NCBI GenBank assembly: GCA_003254885.1
Contig: QANT01005322.1
Coordinates: 1 to 64,000, forward strand
From: Purshia tridentata
Lineage: Eukaryota > Streptophyta > Magnoliopsida > Rosales > Rosaceae
Length of the DNA stretch: 64,000 nt
Direction of reading: 5' to 3'
Shown piece by piece: positions 1 to 11,992 of this stretch. The notes under the pieces are model-generated. The model was not told the origin of the DNA, made no database searches, and was given only the letters and a program-made list of their open reading frames with translations. The position numbers and the translations under genes were made by a program. The first letter of the stretch is position 1. Each line of letters begins with the position of its first letter.

Positions 1-1691
1 AATTAATTTTCAGTGCAGCTGAAAATTAAATCTAGCTACAGCTTTTCTCCAACAGGTAATATATTATCCGGAAAAAAAAAAAGATTTAACTTTCATTGCA
101 GCTGACCTTGAAATAGTAGTGGTAGTGATGACATTTTTTCTTCTATGAACTTTGACTTCATAATTAAATATTTTTGTTTTTTTTTTTGTTTTCACCAGTA
201 TGCATTTCGGATAACTTACATAATCTTAAGCTCACTGCCTATGAATTGGTAGTTTTTACTTGCTTATGGTAGATATGCTTTCGGAAAATTTATATATCCC
301 TACGCAAGCTACTTATCCCTTGGTTGTTTACAGTTCTAACTAATTACAACATTCTACAGCTACAACATTAACTGGTTTGCATTTTGCTACAACGACTTTG
401 ATGATGACTGTTCTAAAGTGGCTGGGATACATTCAACCCTCCCATCTGCCATTCTCCGAGCTTATAAAATTTATGATCTTTGCTAACTTCTCTATTGTTG
501 GAATGAACTTGAGTCTAATGTGGAATTCAGTGGGATTCTATCAGGTATAGCTAGGATTTTGATGTACTTTGGGTTTTAATGCAATATGTTCGGAAGTTAA
601 ATTTCTTTATCATAATTGGCAGATCGCAAAGCTGAGTATGATTCCTGTATCATGTTTACTGGAAGTTGTTCTCGACAAGATTCGTTACTCAAGAGACACA
701 AAGTTGAGCATAGCAGTTGTTCTCTTGGGAGTTGGTGTTTGCACTGTCACTGATGTGAGTGTCAATGCCAAAGGCTTCATTGCTGCCTTTATTGCAGTAT
801 GGAGCACTTCGATGCAACAGTATGTAAGTTGTCCATTCCTTCTCAACATATTGTGCATGAGAGAGAGAGAGAGAGAGATGACTTTATGGATTAATATGAA
901 TGTATCGTTCTTCAGCTGAAATAGTTTGTTTTTCAGCAGTCATTGTCAATATTTGATGTTATCCTGGTTGACAATTGTAGCTCTGTTAAGAAAAACTCAT
1001 CAATGGGTTGCCCAAGTCTTTAATTTCTCTACAACTCTTCTTAAATTCATAATGGCGTATCTAATAGTTATGTGAAATTTTAATTGCAGTATGTACACTA
1101 TCTTCAACGGAAATATTCCCTTGGTTCCTTCAATCTTTTGGGACATACTGCTCCAGCCCAAGCTGTCTCTCTTCTGATATTGGGCCCCTTCCTTGATTAT
1201 TGGTTGACAAACAAGAGAGTTGATGCCTACAACTATAACTCTGGCTCTCTGGTAAGTAATAGAGCAATTTATTTTTGCTAGTTAACAATACATCATAACC
1301 TGATTGTATCAAGGCTGGACCTTAGGATTACAAGCATACATTTAGACATACAATGTAGACATACTTCTATATCATAGTGATGTTAATGATTTTATTATTA
1401 TCTTGTCATGCTAGCTACATACTCAGCAATATGAATGCCTATCAAATTAATGTAATGTTAATGATTTAACTCTTATTATGTTAATGATGCTACTTATGTG
1501 GTTGTGCATTCATATTTAACTTTACATTTTAAATCAATTAAGTCCTTATTGTATCAAATCTAAATTCAATTGCATGATATGGGGCTATACTACAGGCATT
1601 AGTAGGGCTGCCCTGTTTGCTTGTGTGCCTCTGTCGTGGTGGAAGTAGAATTCATGAAATATGGAACTTGAAAAGTAATTTTAATGCAATA

Positions 1692-1769
<78 letters not shown>

Positions 1770-2447
1770 GGCCCATTCAATTGAGGGATCCCTCATTTAA
1801 GGTTAAATAAGGGATCTCTTGTGGAGCCCAATCCATATATGTATCATGTAGATACGTTTAACTTTTTAATGTATGATATTGTCAATATAGATGAACTTCT
1901 GCTGCAACTTAATATTGTCTTTGTCCTTTTGAATGACTAATTTGTAATACTTTTTGGATTTGCTGCCTTCATTTTAATATGCTATTCCATACAGCACTAT
2001 TTTAATGTGTCATTGATCCAATTCAAAGCGATCAACTTCTTTATTTACTTCTAGTTTATGATCTTTGATTTAACAGAAGGGTCATTCACAATTCTTTGTA
2101 CATCTTTGTGTCTGCAGATGTTTATAATTCTTTCATGCACAATCGCAGTAGGCACCAACCTCAGCCAGTTCATCTGTATTGGCAGATTTACTGCTGTGTC
2201 ATTCCAAGTACTCGGCCACATGAAGACAATTCTTGTTTTGATCATGGGGTTCTTTTTCTTTGGGAAAGAGGGTCTGAATCTGCATGTTGTTTTGGGAATG
2301 GTCATAGCTGTGGTTGGGATGATATGGTATGGCAATGCCTCATCTAAGCCTGGTGGAAAGGAGCGGTGGAGCCACTCACTCCCCACCAGCAGACAACAAA
2401 AACACAGTGGTTTTCCTGAATCTACTCAACATGATGGGAAAGTTTAA
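1..2447 (+). CDS. UDP-rhamnose/UDP-galactose transporter, URGT4-6 type (5'-truncated by window edge)
   Basis: Golgi nucleotide-sugar antiporter of the plant NST-KT/TPT family, which brings UDP-Rha and UDP-Gal into the Golgi lumen for pectin and other glycan synthesis. Visible exons are 360-544, 623-823, 1090-1251 and 2118-2447, all with GT-AG introns and continuous phase; the first codon (GCT) is split with an exon left of the window. The joined 291 residues contain the family hallmarks [58 protein letters not shown] and the tail [13 protein letters not shown], with about seven hydrophobic segments. The wording is closer to Arabidopsis URGT4/5/6 than to URGT1-3 or the UXT xylose transporters; this comes from recalled sequences, not a search. 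Bases 1-359 are intron. An intron of 866 bp (1252-2117) carries CT and TA microsatellites. The stop is TAA at 2445-2447. Confidence 0.9.
1694..1772. repeat. CT/GA microsatellite followed by TA tract
   Basis: About 26 uninterrupted CT dinucleotides run directly into about 11 TA dinucleotides inside the last intron of the URGT gene. Apparent ORFs here are only translations of the repeat. Confidence 0.95.
1778..1824. repeat. Short palindromic (foldback) element next to TA tract
   Basis: The sequence reads GAGGGATCCCTCATTTAAG and then its near inverse, so the stretch folds on itself around TTTAAGGTTAAA. It sits directly after a TA repeat. A related palindrome lies at 11908-11985, also next to a TA repeat. 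This resembles a tiny MITE; the family was not identified. Confidence 0.45.
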
Positions 2448-3909
2448 ACTTCATTTTAGGTTTAGTAAAAGTGGCTGATTCAGGAAATTCTTAAAGTCAT
2501 TTGAGGTTAGAAAACCAAATTTCTCCTAATTATTTATCCATGTTGTAATTTCTTTTTCTTGCCATGGTATTCAGTTCCCTTGGGGGAATGAACACGTCAA
2601 GATAGGGGAAAATTCTATTTTTTGTTTCCATCTTCATAATCATAGTAAATATTTTTTCGGCATTTGCATTTGCATTTGCTAAAACTTGTTCAACGACCAT
2701 GTCTCTCTGGGCCTTTGATCAGGAATTCTTGAATAAAGAGTCCCCAACTCTTAGATTCTGCTCCAAGTGCAATTTCATGCCACTTTTAGAAGTGAGCCCC
2801 AATGTGCAAAAAATATCTGGTGCATCTGTGTGATTTTCAGACAATCTTAGGGACCACTTGATCTGTTTTCTCACAACCCTGTGGCCGACGGGTGCCGCCT
2901 CTTTGTCCAAGCCAACGCCGTGACAGAGCACTTGTGTTGCATGCTCCTCCTCTGCCATGTGGCAGTCCCGGCAGCACCACCACGCGTGCTGCCTGACAGT
3001 GGGGTTAATTAGTTGCTGCCCGTTGCTGAGCAACTTCACACTTCTTAAAGTGGCATAAAGTTGCACATACAGCGGGAAAGTGACTACACTTGAAAGTCTT
3101 GAATATGATTCCATCCGGAGTTTCACTTTTCCTACCTAAACATGTGCTTGGATGACTTCTTGGTGCTTTAAACTGAAACCATTGTTCTTGCCTTTTTGGA
3201 GTGGAGGACCAGGTTCATATATCATATTTCAAGATGCAAAAAAAAAAAGTAGAAAAAGTTGGTAAAATAATCATGTTGATTTCATTTTGCCAAAAGTTTG
3301 ATTACAAAGTTGCTCATTTAAAGAGGCAGATTATCTATACATATAAAGGGAGAAGGGAAAGTAAGGTTAAAGTTTCAAATACCTCAAAAATATTCTCACT
3401 TAAAAAAAAAAATCCCAATAACATTCTTTATTAATAAAAGACATAAAGGTAAAATAGAATAATTAGAATTAAAAAAAAAACCCTTAATTTTAAGAACCCA
3501 CTTCCCCACCACCTTTATTTTAAGACAAATAAATCATTGAAAATTATAATTTCATGTTTAAAAAGGTCAATTAACATGTGCTGAAAGATTTAAATTTCGA
3601 ATTTCAAGAAAATTTCAATGGTTCAAATATATAGAAAGTTTGAAAGAATTTTGATTTGTTAAAAATTTAGATTAAAACAATTGAAATTTTCAACAATTTC
3701 TATTTGGTAATATTTCAAAACCTCAAAAAAATAAAAATTTCAAATAAATTTTGAAAAAATTTAATTTCATGAGTGCTGCACGTGCCAAGAGACTAGTAAA
3801 ATGCTATGTGAGGCAACGTAATGCTATAATTGATTACATACATGTAGAGCTATGAGTCTATTAACATTTTAGATCTAGCATCTTCAACCTATTTCAAATA
3901 GTTCATGCA
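2448..3909. other. Intergenic: URGT 3' flank and unassigned GC-richer patch
   Basis: The 3' UTR of the URGT gene probably ends within the first few hundred bases. A patch at 2860-3070 is clearly more GC-rich than its surroundings and lies in a 135-codon minus-strand open frame (2719-3126). No family was recognised and no splice context supports it. From 3200 to 3909 the DNA is AT-rich with poly-A runs and shows no gene. Confidence 0.6.
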
Positions 3910-3914
3910 ATATC

Positions 3915-6900
3915 TGTTGGAATTTTCACCATGATAGATACCATGGTGAAAAACATAAATAAAAATTATTTCATAAGTGAAGAAATGGAGAGAGAAGGGA
4001 TGAAAGAGCTGCTAGGTTATAGCTTCTATTCTTTGTATATCATTAGAGGAGGTTGCAAGGTTACAAACCTTCCTTGTGTATCATTACCAAGGAGTTAAAT
4101 TTTAGTTATGTGGAAAATTTCAACGGAAATTTCAACGGAAATTTCGGGAAATTTTAAATTTCGACAGAAATTAAATGGAAATGACGGAAATTACTATTAA
4201 AATACGAAAATTTTGAATAAAACTTTATCATATGTTTATTTAACATATTATCTACTACTTTGATAAAAAAAATATTGAAGAAACCAAATTATATAATTAG
4301 TTTCATGTGATATAAGATGAATATAATGCGCGCTGGAGACAAATACTGTACAAAAATGGTTCACTAATTAATAATTACATATGTTTTATTGAATAAATAT
4401 CTTAGTTTTATTTATACTATAATTTTGAATCATAAATTAAACATAAATAATCATATAATAACTTAGTCTGAATTTTATTAAGAATGTTAATTTATTGGTT
4501 ATGGACTGAAAAAGCTTAAAGAAAAGTTGAGTTGTGAGACCTAAGAAAATTTTGTTAAATTGATTTCAAGACAATAACAAGTTTTAAAGATTCATGGAAT
4601 ATTATTTGAGGTTATGATTTTTGTTATGTGCATTATTTAAGGTTTGGAGATTCTTACAGTGAAGACAAAATAAATGTTTGGAGATTCTTAGATATTTATT
4701 TGAAGTTATAAGGATTTTTGACGAATTAATTTAAGTAATTAAATATTTATAGAAGTTATTGAGAATTATTTAGAAACATATAAATTAAACTGAATGAGGT
4801 CTGGGTAATTAAAATTTGAAGTTAAGGTGATAAAAAATGGTACAAGATGAGAGGAACCTATAGGAATTATCGGAACATTTTTTGGACTCTGATCGTTGAT
4901 TGGTGATTTATTTAAAGATTTGGACGAGTATACCCTTAATATAAAAGTTTGGATTTAAGAGGAAATAATTAAATTGTATCTTTATAAATTATGATTTTGG
5001 CATTGCTGGATAAAACTCGAACTCACGAGCATGTAAGCGAAAACGGATTGCGAATCGGAGTTACGTAGTTCAAATTACAAATATTTGAAGCAAAAGGGCA
5101 AAATGGTAATTATAGGTCAGATCAGATCTGGTCTTCTTCTTCTTCTTCCCCGAGCACTCTCTCTCCTCTGCACTTTCTCTCTCCTCTCCTCTTCTTTGAC
5201 CAAATTTTGACCGCTTATATCTCTCTCATCCAAGCTCCTATTCCGGCAATTTTGGTGTCGTTAGAAAGCTATCGATGAAGCCTTTCCACTGGTGGTTTCA
5301 GATCACTCATCCGATCATCCACGAAGACGCAGCAACACAAAACCAGTCACGCCTTCCGGCCGGTGATCTCCCATTTCCAGCCACGACGAGACCCCAAACC
5401 ACCCAAGATCTCTTCCTCTTATCGAGCTAGACCTCATGGTACCTTTCCCTTGCCTCAACAACCAACCAGAAAGCCATCAATTTGGGTTTTTTACTGAGGT
5501 GTGAATAGTGGCCCAAATTTTGCCCAAATTTCGGCAAATTTCGGCGAAGAATTAATAGGTTGGTGTTAAAATTGCCATACCCCCAAAAAACGAAATTTTC
5601 GGCAAAATTTTGAAATTTAACACCTTGATCATTACACACAAACTTGATATTTATATCAAGTTCATAAAGTGCCTTTTATACCAAAATATCTAGAGGAGGT
5701 GACCTCAGCCAATTACATGAGCTTGAGTGTCAAATCTTCCTACCTTAAAAGTCTAAGCATATTTCTAAGGTAATGATTTAGTCACCTATGTGAGCTTGAT
5801 AATCTTTACCTTAATACTTAGTAACTAAGTAAAAGCAAACATTTAATATGATCAAAAAGATGTCAAACTTTTTGTCTTTAGTTGACTTCAATCAATTAGA
5901 CATTAACTTCAACACTCCCCTTTAATGTCTAATTGTTGAACACCTAAAAGTTCTCTTAGATAGTAGAACATTTGCTTTGGTAATGCCTTTATGAATATAT
6001 CAGCAACTTGGTCTTCAGTCCTACAGTATACAACCTCGATCACATTGTCATCTATAGCGTCTCTTATGAAATGATGTTTGAGTGCTATATGCTTGGATCG
6101 ACTGTGATAAACTGGATTCTTGGTCATGGTTATAGCAAACTTGTTGTCACACAGGATTGGAGTTGCTACCTCTTGCTTCTCACCAAAGTCTTTTAGGATT
6201 CTTCTTAGCCCTGTTAAGGTGCTTGTTTTAGGCCATGAGCCTTCTTGAGCTTGTACACCTTCAGTTCTTGTCCTTCAATGATAATACCTTGAAGTGGATC
6301 ATAAAAGACCTTCTCCCTTCAAGACTTCATTGAGTAAGGTGTATAGCCTAGTAACTGGTGCAAAGATCTCATTCGTAGTCAGTTGTGAGTATTCTTTTGC
6401 TACAAGTCTGGTCTTTTCACTAATTCCCATATTGAATTCTTTTCAATAGAAATTTCTCCTTCCAAAGCTTTTCTCCAAGGTCCACCCTTCACTGCTTCTT
6501 CAAAACTTCTTGTGATGGGAGCTAGATTGAGGACTTGCTTGTTGAGTTGATTGCAAAGGTGTCTGATTTCAATTTCTTCTCCTTCATTTCATCATAACAT
6601 GAAGTGTAGAAACTTGAACTGAGTTGTTTTCCCAATTTCATGATTTTTTTTTATTGAAAAATGACATCCTTGAAAATCACAATCTTCTTCTGAATAATTA
6701 ACTTGCTGATTTCCTTGAAACACCAAGTTTCCTCTGAATGACTCTTCCTATCACATATCTTACACTTAGCATGATTACTATTGTTAGATTGTGTGGAAAA
6801 CATCATAGAGTTCTATTTCTCCTCAAAGGTGTTTTTTTTTTTCTTTCTGATTCTTGGTTGATATAGGTTCCCCTTGTTGAGAACTTGACTGAGCTTGTAT

Positions 6901-7875
6901 TTTAATTTTACCCTTAGAACTCATTGTGAGTTTCTAAGATGCACTTCTACATAATACTCAGTGTGCCTATCCACACTCAAAAAATCTCTACTAAGAGACT
7001 GAAGTTTAACAGCTCTTACCTTAGTAGTTCCCCTATATTCTTTCTTCAAGACATCACAAGCATCGTTTGCTTTGATCTCACTGCTGATCCTTGGAAATAT
7101 GTCAATTTGATAGACCCAGCTAAATAAGGTGAAGGGCTCTAGCATCCTTTCTGATATGATATTCCAGTACCTTCCTCTCCTCTTCAATTGAGATCTTTTC
7201 GTCATGAGGTTCATTGAAGCCATGTGAGATACACAAAGTTCTTATCAGATAACTCCTTTTGATTTTCACTCAAGCTAAAGTTGTATCGATCAACAAAGCT
7301 CTAATTTTGTCTTTGGCTCTTGCTCTGGCTTTGGCTTAAGCTCTGGCTGTTATGAATCTGACCTTCATGAATCTAATCTTCATTAACGCCCAAGTTGATT
7401 TGATCAACCAAGCTCTGATACCATGTTGAAATTTTCACCATGACAAATACCATGGTGAAAAACATAGATAAAAATTATTTCATAAGTGAAGAAATAAAGA
7501 AAGAAGGGATGAAAGAGCTGCTAGGTTACAGCTTCTATTCTTTTTATATCATTAGAGGAGGTTGCAAGGTTACAAACCTTCCTTGTATATCATTACACAC
7601 AAACTTGATATTTATATCAAGTTCATAAAGTGCATTTTACACCAAAATATCTAGAGGAGGTGACCTCAGCCAATTACATGAGTTTGAGTGTCAAACTTTC
7701 CTACCTTAAAAGTCTAAGTATATCTCTAAGATAATGATTTAGCCACCTACATGAGCTTGATAATCTTTACCATAATACTTAGTAACTAAGTAAAAGCAAA
7801 CATTTAATATGATCAAAAAGATGTCAAACTTTTTGTCTTTAGTTGACTTCAATCAATTAGACATTAACTTCAACA
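3915..7875 (-). mobile_element. Copia LTR retrotransposon, broken, minus orientation, carrying a nested DNA transposon
   Basis: Both ends are TGTTG...CAACA. The 5' LTR is 7424-7875 (452 bp). The 3' LTR is 3915-4087 plus 5636-5915, split by an inserted DNA element. A 5-bp target duplication ATATC flanks the whole (3910-3914 and 7876-7880). The primer binding site TGGTATCAGAGC (initiator tRNA-Met type) lies at 7412-7423 beside the 5' LTR, and a purine tract AAAGGGGAG lies just inside the 3' LTR near 5916-5926. Coding remnants on the minus strand are a Gag patch (6921-7223) and the end of the Ty1/copia RNase H domain (5909-6127). The internal region is only about 1.5 kb, far below the usual 4 kb or more, so the element is a broken, non-autonomous fossil. 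The LTRs differ at about 22 of 450 sites by hand count (about 5%), which suggests an age of a few million years. Confidence 0.93.
4088..5627. mobile_element. hAT-like DNA transposon (non-autonomous) nested in the Copia LTR
   Basis: Flanked by an 8-bp target duplication ATCATTAC (4080-4087 and 5628-5635), the size used by hAT transposases. The ends are inverted repeats: CAAGGAGTTAAATTT on the left, and CAAGGTGTTAAATTT as the reverse complement of the right end. No transposase ORF is visible in the 1.54 kb. Much of the inside is AT-rich with repeated AAATTTCGG-type motifs near both ends. Around 5110-5460 there is a less AT-rich stretch with TTC and CTCTC tracts that looks like a different sequence captured or inserted. 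Its position inside one LTR shows that it arrived after the retroelement. Confidence 0.82.
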
Positions 7876-7880
7876 ATATC

Positions 7881-8255
7881 AACTCCTGCAATCTGTTTTC
7901 ATGGTCACCCCCATCACTTTCCTTGAAATTGGAAAATTGCTATCAATGGAACGAAAAGTTAACATCTACCCCTCATGGATTGACTTGTATGTACTAGGTC
8001 TACCTGAACAAATCAGCCATGGAAATGGAGATGGAGCAAGCCAGCAGCTTGGAAAATGTCCTCTTTGAAGACTATCTGAAGCTGTTTTCTTATGAAGGAA
8101 TCAAGTTTAGGACAGCGGATTCATGGAAGGTCCATGAAAGTCCCTCAACTATAGGGCAGAGGTTTGTGCCTCTGAGAGCACACAAAACTAGGAAGAAAGT
8201 AAAACAGAAGAAATCAGAAGCAGCACCAAATAAAGCAACAGAGACCTTTTTATAA
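7881..8255 (+). other. Unassigned ORF / possible gene fragment beside the LTR element
   Basis: An open frame of 78 codons (8019-8255) begins MEMEMEQASSLENVLFEDYL and ends in a lysine-rich stretch (HKTRKKVKQKKSE). Base composition is less AT-rich than the neighbours and looks like coding sequence. The same frame also continues upstream past one stop to about 7881. I do not recognise the family. The Copia insertion lies immediately upstream, so this may be the surviving end of a gene cut by that insertion, or a captured fragment. Confidence 0.3.
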
Positions 8256-8603
8256 ACAAATATTTCATTTCATTTTTCAAACTTTTCTCATAGGATATTC
8301 TGGCCACTCATTATTCCCTTACAATAACACTAAAGTTATCAAAATTTTCGATTAAATTTGCTAACCAAATATTATACTAGTAAACATACGAGTTTCTAAT
8401 ATATCTTATTAGAAATAAGCCCAAATTGTATTTTTGTTCCTATAGTTCCAATCATTTTTTACATTTTTTCCTTAGTTTCAATTTTGACAATTTTAGTGTT
8501 GTACTTTTTTATAGTAATTGCAAATGAAAGATAAATTGTTAACAATACTACACTTACTACATTTTTATACTATAATCTTATACCACTTTACGTGGCAATT
8601 TAA

Positions 8604-9305
8604 GAGCCAGTTTGGGGTTGAGGCACCTTGAAAATAAGTTACTTATTTCTAACTCAAAACAGTTTTTAGTGTTTGGTTAATAAAGTAAAATCTACTTATT
8701 TTGAAAACAGGGGTGGAGAAAAGCAGATTTTAGGGGTTGAGATAAAGCAGCTAAAAAGATACTTTCAAAATCTGCTGTGGGGGAAAGCAACCATAACTTC
8801 CAAAATTGCTCTCACCCAATTTAAAAAATGACAATCCTTACCCCTCTTATTAAAAAATTATAGTAACATTTTTAAATTTTGCATAATTACCTTTTAATTA
8901 ACAAAATACAATATAATAACAAAAAAATTAATATGAATTGAGTTTTATATAAGTCACGAGAATAATTTTTACTAAAAAAATCATAAATAAAACTTTGAAA
9001 AAAAACCCATAAATAAAAGTAAAAAAAATCATAATTAAAAGTAAAAAAAGCAAGTGAAAGCATTCTTGTTTTACCAAACAAAAATTAAAATGCACTTTCA
9101 ACACCATATCTATTTTGGTTATTATACATAGTTACAGCACTTCTACATCAAAATTTACCAAACATTGTACTGCTGCGTTTAAGATTCATAGCACTTTTAA
9201 AAACACAGTGTACCAAACATTTAATTATTTTACCTCACAGCAGCTTTTTCTCACCACACAGTAACAGCAACTTTTTCTCACCACACAGCAATCCCAAACT
9301 GGCCC
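8604..9305. mobile_element. Tourist-like (PIF/Harbinger) MITE, about 700 bp
   Basis: Terminal inverted repeats GAGCCAGTTTGGGGTTG (left) and GGGCCAGTTTGGGATTG (right end, reverse complement) are flanked by the 3-bp duplication TAA (8601-8603, 9306-9308), the Harbinger target. The right end carries a short tandem repeat of the phrase CTTTTTCTCACCACACAG. No transposase frame is present. Confidence 0.8.
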
Positions 9306-9939
9306 TAAGTCTGCCAATGTACAGCTTCCATGCATAGATATTGTAAAATGCACTCTTGTTTAAAGGAAAAAGAAAACAAAAAATTGCTCTACTTTTCACT
9401 TAAATACATACACTATGTAATAGTGGTCAAAACTTCTTTCACTGAATTGCGGCCCATTGATGATAATATATATCTTTATATTTTATTTTAACTTATACAC
9501 TCTCTTAATTCGTATGCCAGTTCAGTAACCTTTGTACCATAATCATCACGTACTTGTTATTATAAGCCATTAAGATTGTAAATTTAGATGCTAAATTAAT
9601 CAAGCTTTTCCTCTATATATATTTGGCATTAATATTAAATGAGATTGATAATTATGTTAATATTAAATGAGATTGATTTTAAGTAGTTATGAAAATTGTG
9701 TAATCATATTGTAAATGTGTTCGGAATAATTTAAGGGGGTGTCCCAACTGAGATTTTAAAGGATTTTAAAATCCAATAAAATCCAAGAGAATTTAATGAA
9801 TTTTCATAGAATCCATCAAAATCTAAGGGAAATTAAATACAATTTGGTGTCATTAAATGAGTTTAATTTTTTTCTGATCTTATAGTACTATAACTATAGT
9901 TATCTATGTTTTCTCTAAGTATAACTCTTGAACTCTGAT
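9306..9939. other. Intergenic, with a MITE end near 9730-9880
   Basis: No gene was seen. At about 9730 the sequence TAA-GGGGGTGTCCCAACTGAG followed by repeated ATTTTAAAAGG-like words resembles one end of a TAA-targeted MITE. No matching opposite end was found, so it is probably truncated. Confidence 0.4.
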
Positions 9940-9942
9940 TCA

Positions 9943-10016
<74 letters not shown>

Positions 10017-10048
10017 TTCATTGATTTTGTTTAATACTAGTGTGTACA

Positions 10049-10095
<47 letters not shown>

Positions 10096-10138
10096 GACCT
10101 CTGACTCGTTTTCATTGATTTTGTTTAATACTAGTGTG
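9940..10138. repeat. Tandemly duplicated CT microsatellite block upstream of the WAT1 gene
   Basis: Two copies of CATTCGTT-(CT)n followed by CTCGTTTTCATTGATTTTG and TTTAATACTAGTGTGT lie head to tail. The CT tracts are about 35 and 22 units long. The second copy ends about 60 bp before the start codon of the WAT1-like gene. Confidence 0.9.
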
Positions 10139-11907
10139 TTAATGCTTAAATTTTTATATTTTTTAAATCATTTACAAGATATATCATCAATATATATAGA
10201 CATGGGAGTTGATATGGTTGAAGCAGAAGGAAGCCAACAAAATGAATTACCAGGAAAATGGGACAAATGCAAAAAGATTTCCCCTTGGGTTATGGGTATG
10301 TTGATACCCATACTCTTAGGGGGAAATGCCCTTCTCACAAAGAAGGGATTTGATGAAGGAATGCAATTCAGTGTGTATCTGTTTTACAAGAACACACTAG
10401 CAGCCCTTTTACTATTCATAGTTGCAATATTTTCTAGGTTGGTATTCAGAACATGTTTTTATTTGCAATTTAAAGTTACAACAATTTTTAATTATTAATA
10501 CATTATTCTTTTTATATAGGATCCCGAGACCTGCGATAACATTCAATTTTTTCTTACATATTATGGCCTTAAGCATTCTTGAGTAAGTGAATATGTGCTA
10601 ATAAAAAAGAAAAACAAAGAATATTATATATTTCAGATGTGCTTATATTTATGCTTTAGGATGCTTCTCAGAAGATGGGGAGAGAATGCGGAATGAAAGA
10701 CTGGGTCACTGTGCACTTGCGCCAAAACATAGCGCTACGTTTCATCTATTTATGTTTCTGCATTCTTTCTACTTCTTTCTGCAAAAGAGAAGCTCCCATA
10801 TATATTAACTCTTTTTTTTTTTTAATGATTTTGGTTGAACAGACCAGTAATAGATCAGATTTGCTTATTTGTTGGTCTAAAGTACACGTCAGCAAGTTTC
10901 TTAACTTGTATAATTGTCACTGGTCCAGCATTAACATTCTTTGTATCATGCATTTTTAGGTATGTTCGAAACTACCACAACTTGTTTAAATATATATCAC
11001 ATAATGCTAGCTATTTGATTTTGGTTCATGAAATGTATTTAATTATATTTGGTTTCTTTTATTTTTCTTGTGATATGTAGATTAGAGCCCATCAATATTA
11101 CCAAGAGGAGCCGCCAAACAAAGTTGCTTGGTATGGCAATCATGGTTGCTGGAGCTCTTATTGTCACTTTTTATAAGGGCCCTCCCATCACTGTATTACA
11201 TCCTTCAAGTACTGGAAGCCATGCATTGGGTGCTCGTAAGCTAAGAGAAAATTGGGTTCGGGGTCCCATTCTTGTCATGGTTGCAATGGTCTCATCAGTT
11301 TCTTACAACATTCTGATGGTAAGTTTTTTTTTTTAAATTATTGCTTTAACTTTCTGAAAATTAAAAATTGTAGAAAAAAATGCCAACGGGAAAAGCCCTT
11401 ACTTTATATAATTAAGCTTTTTGTCAAGTAAAAACTGATCTAGAAATTAATAAAAACTCCGAAACATAGGAAATAAGTGACAACATTACACAAACTTAGT
11501 GTCAAAATTATGACCAAACTTTGGTTTTTTGACAGATAATTATGACCAAAGTTTTGTAACACTTGGAAGTGAAATTCATAAAATGCATATTCATAAAAAA
11601 CTATATTTGTTGTGGCTTAAAATAAATAAATTTAAAGTTTAGATTTATGACAAAAAAAAAAAGATAAGTTGTAGCTTATTAATAAAATACTCAAAATGTA
11701 TCCATTTAATATATTTGGACTTAAAAATGCATTTTGACACTTGTACTCTTTGTTTTAATGCACCTCAAATGTGATCTTAGAGTATCTATCTTGTTACCAC
11801 CATTTGAGCAAGTACGTGCGTATCAAGTGATAGGTTAAATGATTCATGCATGCAATTTATATATATCAAGAATGTAGACGGTTCTGATTATCGAAATACA
11901 ATATGTA

Positions 11908-11992
11908 GTGGGCCCATGAGAAATCCCATATTTAAGCTTAAATGTGGGATCCCACACTGGAAGGTGCCTGTATATATATATATATATATATT
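11908..11992. repeat. Palindromic foldback element next to TA tract, in WAT1 intron 4
   Basis: TCCCATATTTAAGCTTAAAT followed by GTGGGA forms a near-perfect palindrome, followed by GGGATCCCAC and then a TA tract. It is related in wording to the element at 1778-1824. Confidence 0.45.

Noticed and set aside
1599-1796. Minus-strand ORF with Glu-Arg and Tyr-Ile repeats
   Set aside because: Translation of the CT and TA microsatellites inside a URGT intron.
9915-10115. Arg-Glu repeat ORF
   Set aside because: Pure translation of the CT/GA microsatellite.
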